From Eopsaltria australis (taxonomy: Eukaryota > Chordata > Aves > Passeriformes > Petroicidae): 64,000 nt of DNA. The notes beneath the pieces were generated by a model that made no database searches, had not been told where the DNA came from, and saw nothing but the letters and a program-made list of their open reading frames with translations. Position numbers and translations under genes: made by a program. The DNA is taken from NCBI GenBank assembly GCA_034509425.1, contig JAVTVJ010000791.1:1-64000 (forward strand), given 5' to 3'. This document shows, piece after piece, positions 62,301-64,000 of the stretch. Within the stretch, counting starts at the first letter, position 1. Every line of letters starts with the position of its first letter.

Positions 62301-64000
62301 AGTGAAATAATCAACCACAAAAACGTCCCCATTTTTAGGAACAAATTGTTATGATTTTTGCTGGTTCCTAAACTCCAAATCTTAAAACAAAAGCTTTTAG
62401 CATAGAGAAGTTTGCCTAACCACATTAATGTCACATTAATATACTGCTATACAATAGTAATGAAAAAATGAAAATAAAAAATCTCCCCAAAACCTAACAC
62501 CAATCACCCTATCATGGCGGAAACAAGTCACAGTGTCTCATTCCCAGGATGCAGGATCTCCACTCCTGCTTTAAAGCCTTTGTTATGACATCCCCTTGTC
62601 CCAGTGAAGAGCAATAGTATCTCAAAGGAGGCCCCTTGTCTGCCAGAACATTCCAAGTCATGAGGCAAGCAATGAAACCTAAACACATCCAAAGGAGAGT
62701 CCATCAAACAAAACCAATAGATATACTTAAAAATGGCACCTCATGTAGGGCTACACACAAAGCCATAACTTGAGATAGCAGCAGGTAGGAAAATAGAGGT
62801 AACAGCAGGGAGGTGGGAGGAACCTTCTGGAGGTACCATGAAAAATCACCTGTCTATGAAAATTACAGTGAAACAGCATGCTTCTGAATGTCAGCAAGAT
62901 TTTTATGCAGATGGGGATTTACTTTTTCTGCACCTGCTGTCAGTATGCATTAGACCATAAACATCAGCAAACATTGATTAAGCATGTTGCCCAAATGAAA
63001 CATTAGGCAAAGAAGGAAGGAAGGAAAGTGTTGCAGAAACTCTAAATTATCAAAGACAAATTACTCATCCCACAGCAATTTAAGGCAGAGTCATTGCTGC
63101 TTATCAGACTCAACTGTGTTCAAAGTTTTGTAGATTTTTCTATTTTAAAAGTAAATGTAACCTGACTTTTCTATTTACCAAATCCACAGATCAGTAGTCA
63201 TCAACCCCAACAAAACAATGGAAGTCAGATTACTGGTCAGATGCAGGAAGAGGTAGTTCCTATACTGTATCTCTTTGGAGAAAATATGCAAAATTAAGCA
63301 AAGAGCAGAAGGCTCTTTTGACCCTGAAAGCAGTAGGCCAAAATGGGACTCCACTACTTCTTACCCAAATGTTTGTTTCTTGTAAGTGTTTTGGCACAAT
63401 ATGAATATCAGGAACCCAACTCTGCCTTGCATTCTTGCATCATTATGGAGTCTAAGCAGCCTGAATCTGGTCAGTAATATTTCTGGCAGTATATCAGTGT
63501 AGCATGAAGCACCCATACAGGCTCTTTTTCTGCTAGGACAAACTTACCCAAAACTAGACTTGTAGTATTTGGTGACCATTTTCTTGCCAGTATCATAAAT
63601 GGTTCATGAACAATTGCGGGATGCATGGGTCATTTTGGCATTATTTAATCCACATTCCAGCTGTTATTTTCAACAGCATGAAGCACCATAGATAAAGTGT
63701 GCCTATAACATATTGTAAGGCTCGTTTTTAATTGTTAACAACATGTTGCAGAAGCGTTTTTATTATGAAGACATGTCTAGTTACAGATGAGCTTTACTAA
63801 ATAATAGAAATGTTAACATATTGCTACAATAAATAAGACATGTCATATGGGGCTTGGTTACTAAATGTCTGTGTGGCTCCAGACAACTTTGAATTTAAAT
63901 GCATTTGTAAGGATCAGATATGTTCTCTTTCCCAAGGATGGAGGTTCTGTTGCTCCAGCACTGATGTCCTCCTCGGCTGTATGTCAGAGCCAGGCAGTTT
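59337..64000. other. Intergenic, no gene seen
   Basis: AT-rich DNA with poly-T and poly-A runs and a GAAGGAAGGAAGG run near 63013. A GC-richer patch at about 62490-62830 could be an old repeat, but I could not place it. The minus-strand frame at 60023-60322 has no domain. Confidence 0.45.

Noticed and set aside
1..64000. CRISPR arrays, bacterial operons, tRNA or rRNA genes, phage attachment sites
   Set aside because: No regularly spaced repeats, Shine-Dalgarno-led gene strings or cloverleaf-forming sequences were seen. The window is vertebrate nuclear DNA.

Overview
The window looks like a stretch of bird nuclear genome. It has no operons and no dense coding. It is mostly AT-rich non-coding DNA with six stretches of CR1, the dominant avian LINE, and four blocks resembling long terminal repeats (LTRs) of endogenous retroviruses common in birds. 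One compact, very GC- and CpG-rich island lies near 39.0-39.9 kb. I had no database, so family names rest on remembered consensus features and the species is not determined.

Layout. 1-39 kb most probably lies inside a minus-strand gene that starts in the CpG island. Its first coding exon (39222-39446) begins at a strong Kozak ATG. It encodes a Ser/Gly/Ala/Glu-rich, probably disordered N-terminus and ends at a good splice donor in phase 0. Downstream of it (leftwards) the best internal-exon candidates are a 39-nt cassette at 31946-31984 (phase 0 to 0) and an 83-nt exon at 15732-15814 (phase 0 to 2). These three are mutually in phase. Weaker candidates lie at 27288-27378, 24847-24881, 17243-17383, 15452-15504 and 10107-10195. 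I could not identify the gene, and the exon chain is a hypothesis that needs transcript or homology data. The same large intronic territory holds a 5'-truncated CR1 (5044-6552), CR1 scraps (13058-13125, 30188-30306, 36480-36735) and an ERVL-like LTR with a possible primer-binding site (21798-22457).

39.9-64 kb shows no convincing gene. It is probably the upstream intergenic region. It carries a CR1 scrap (49602-49832), a rearranged CR1 (53230-55062) and three LTR-like blocks (48578-49520, 52155-53133, 58816-59336) that all appear to read on the minus strand. Simple repeats are short.

Functionally, the only unit with regulatory logic is the CpG-island promoter, with clustered GC boxes and a possible divergent transcript. 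I did not find a convincing new biological system. The items most worth testing are the unidentified gene with its small in-phase exons, a pair of neighbouring exons with incompatible phases, and the interrupted CR1 at 53-55 kb.
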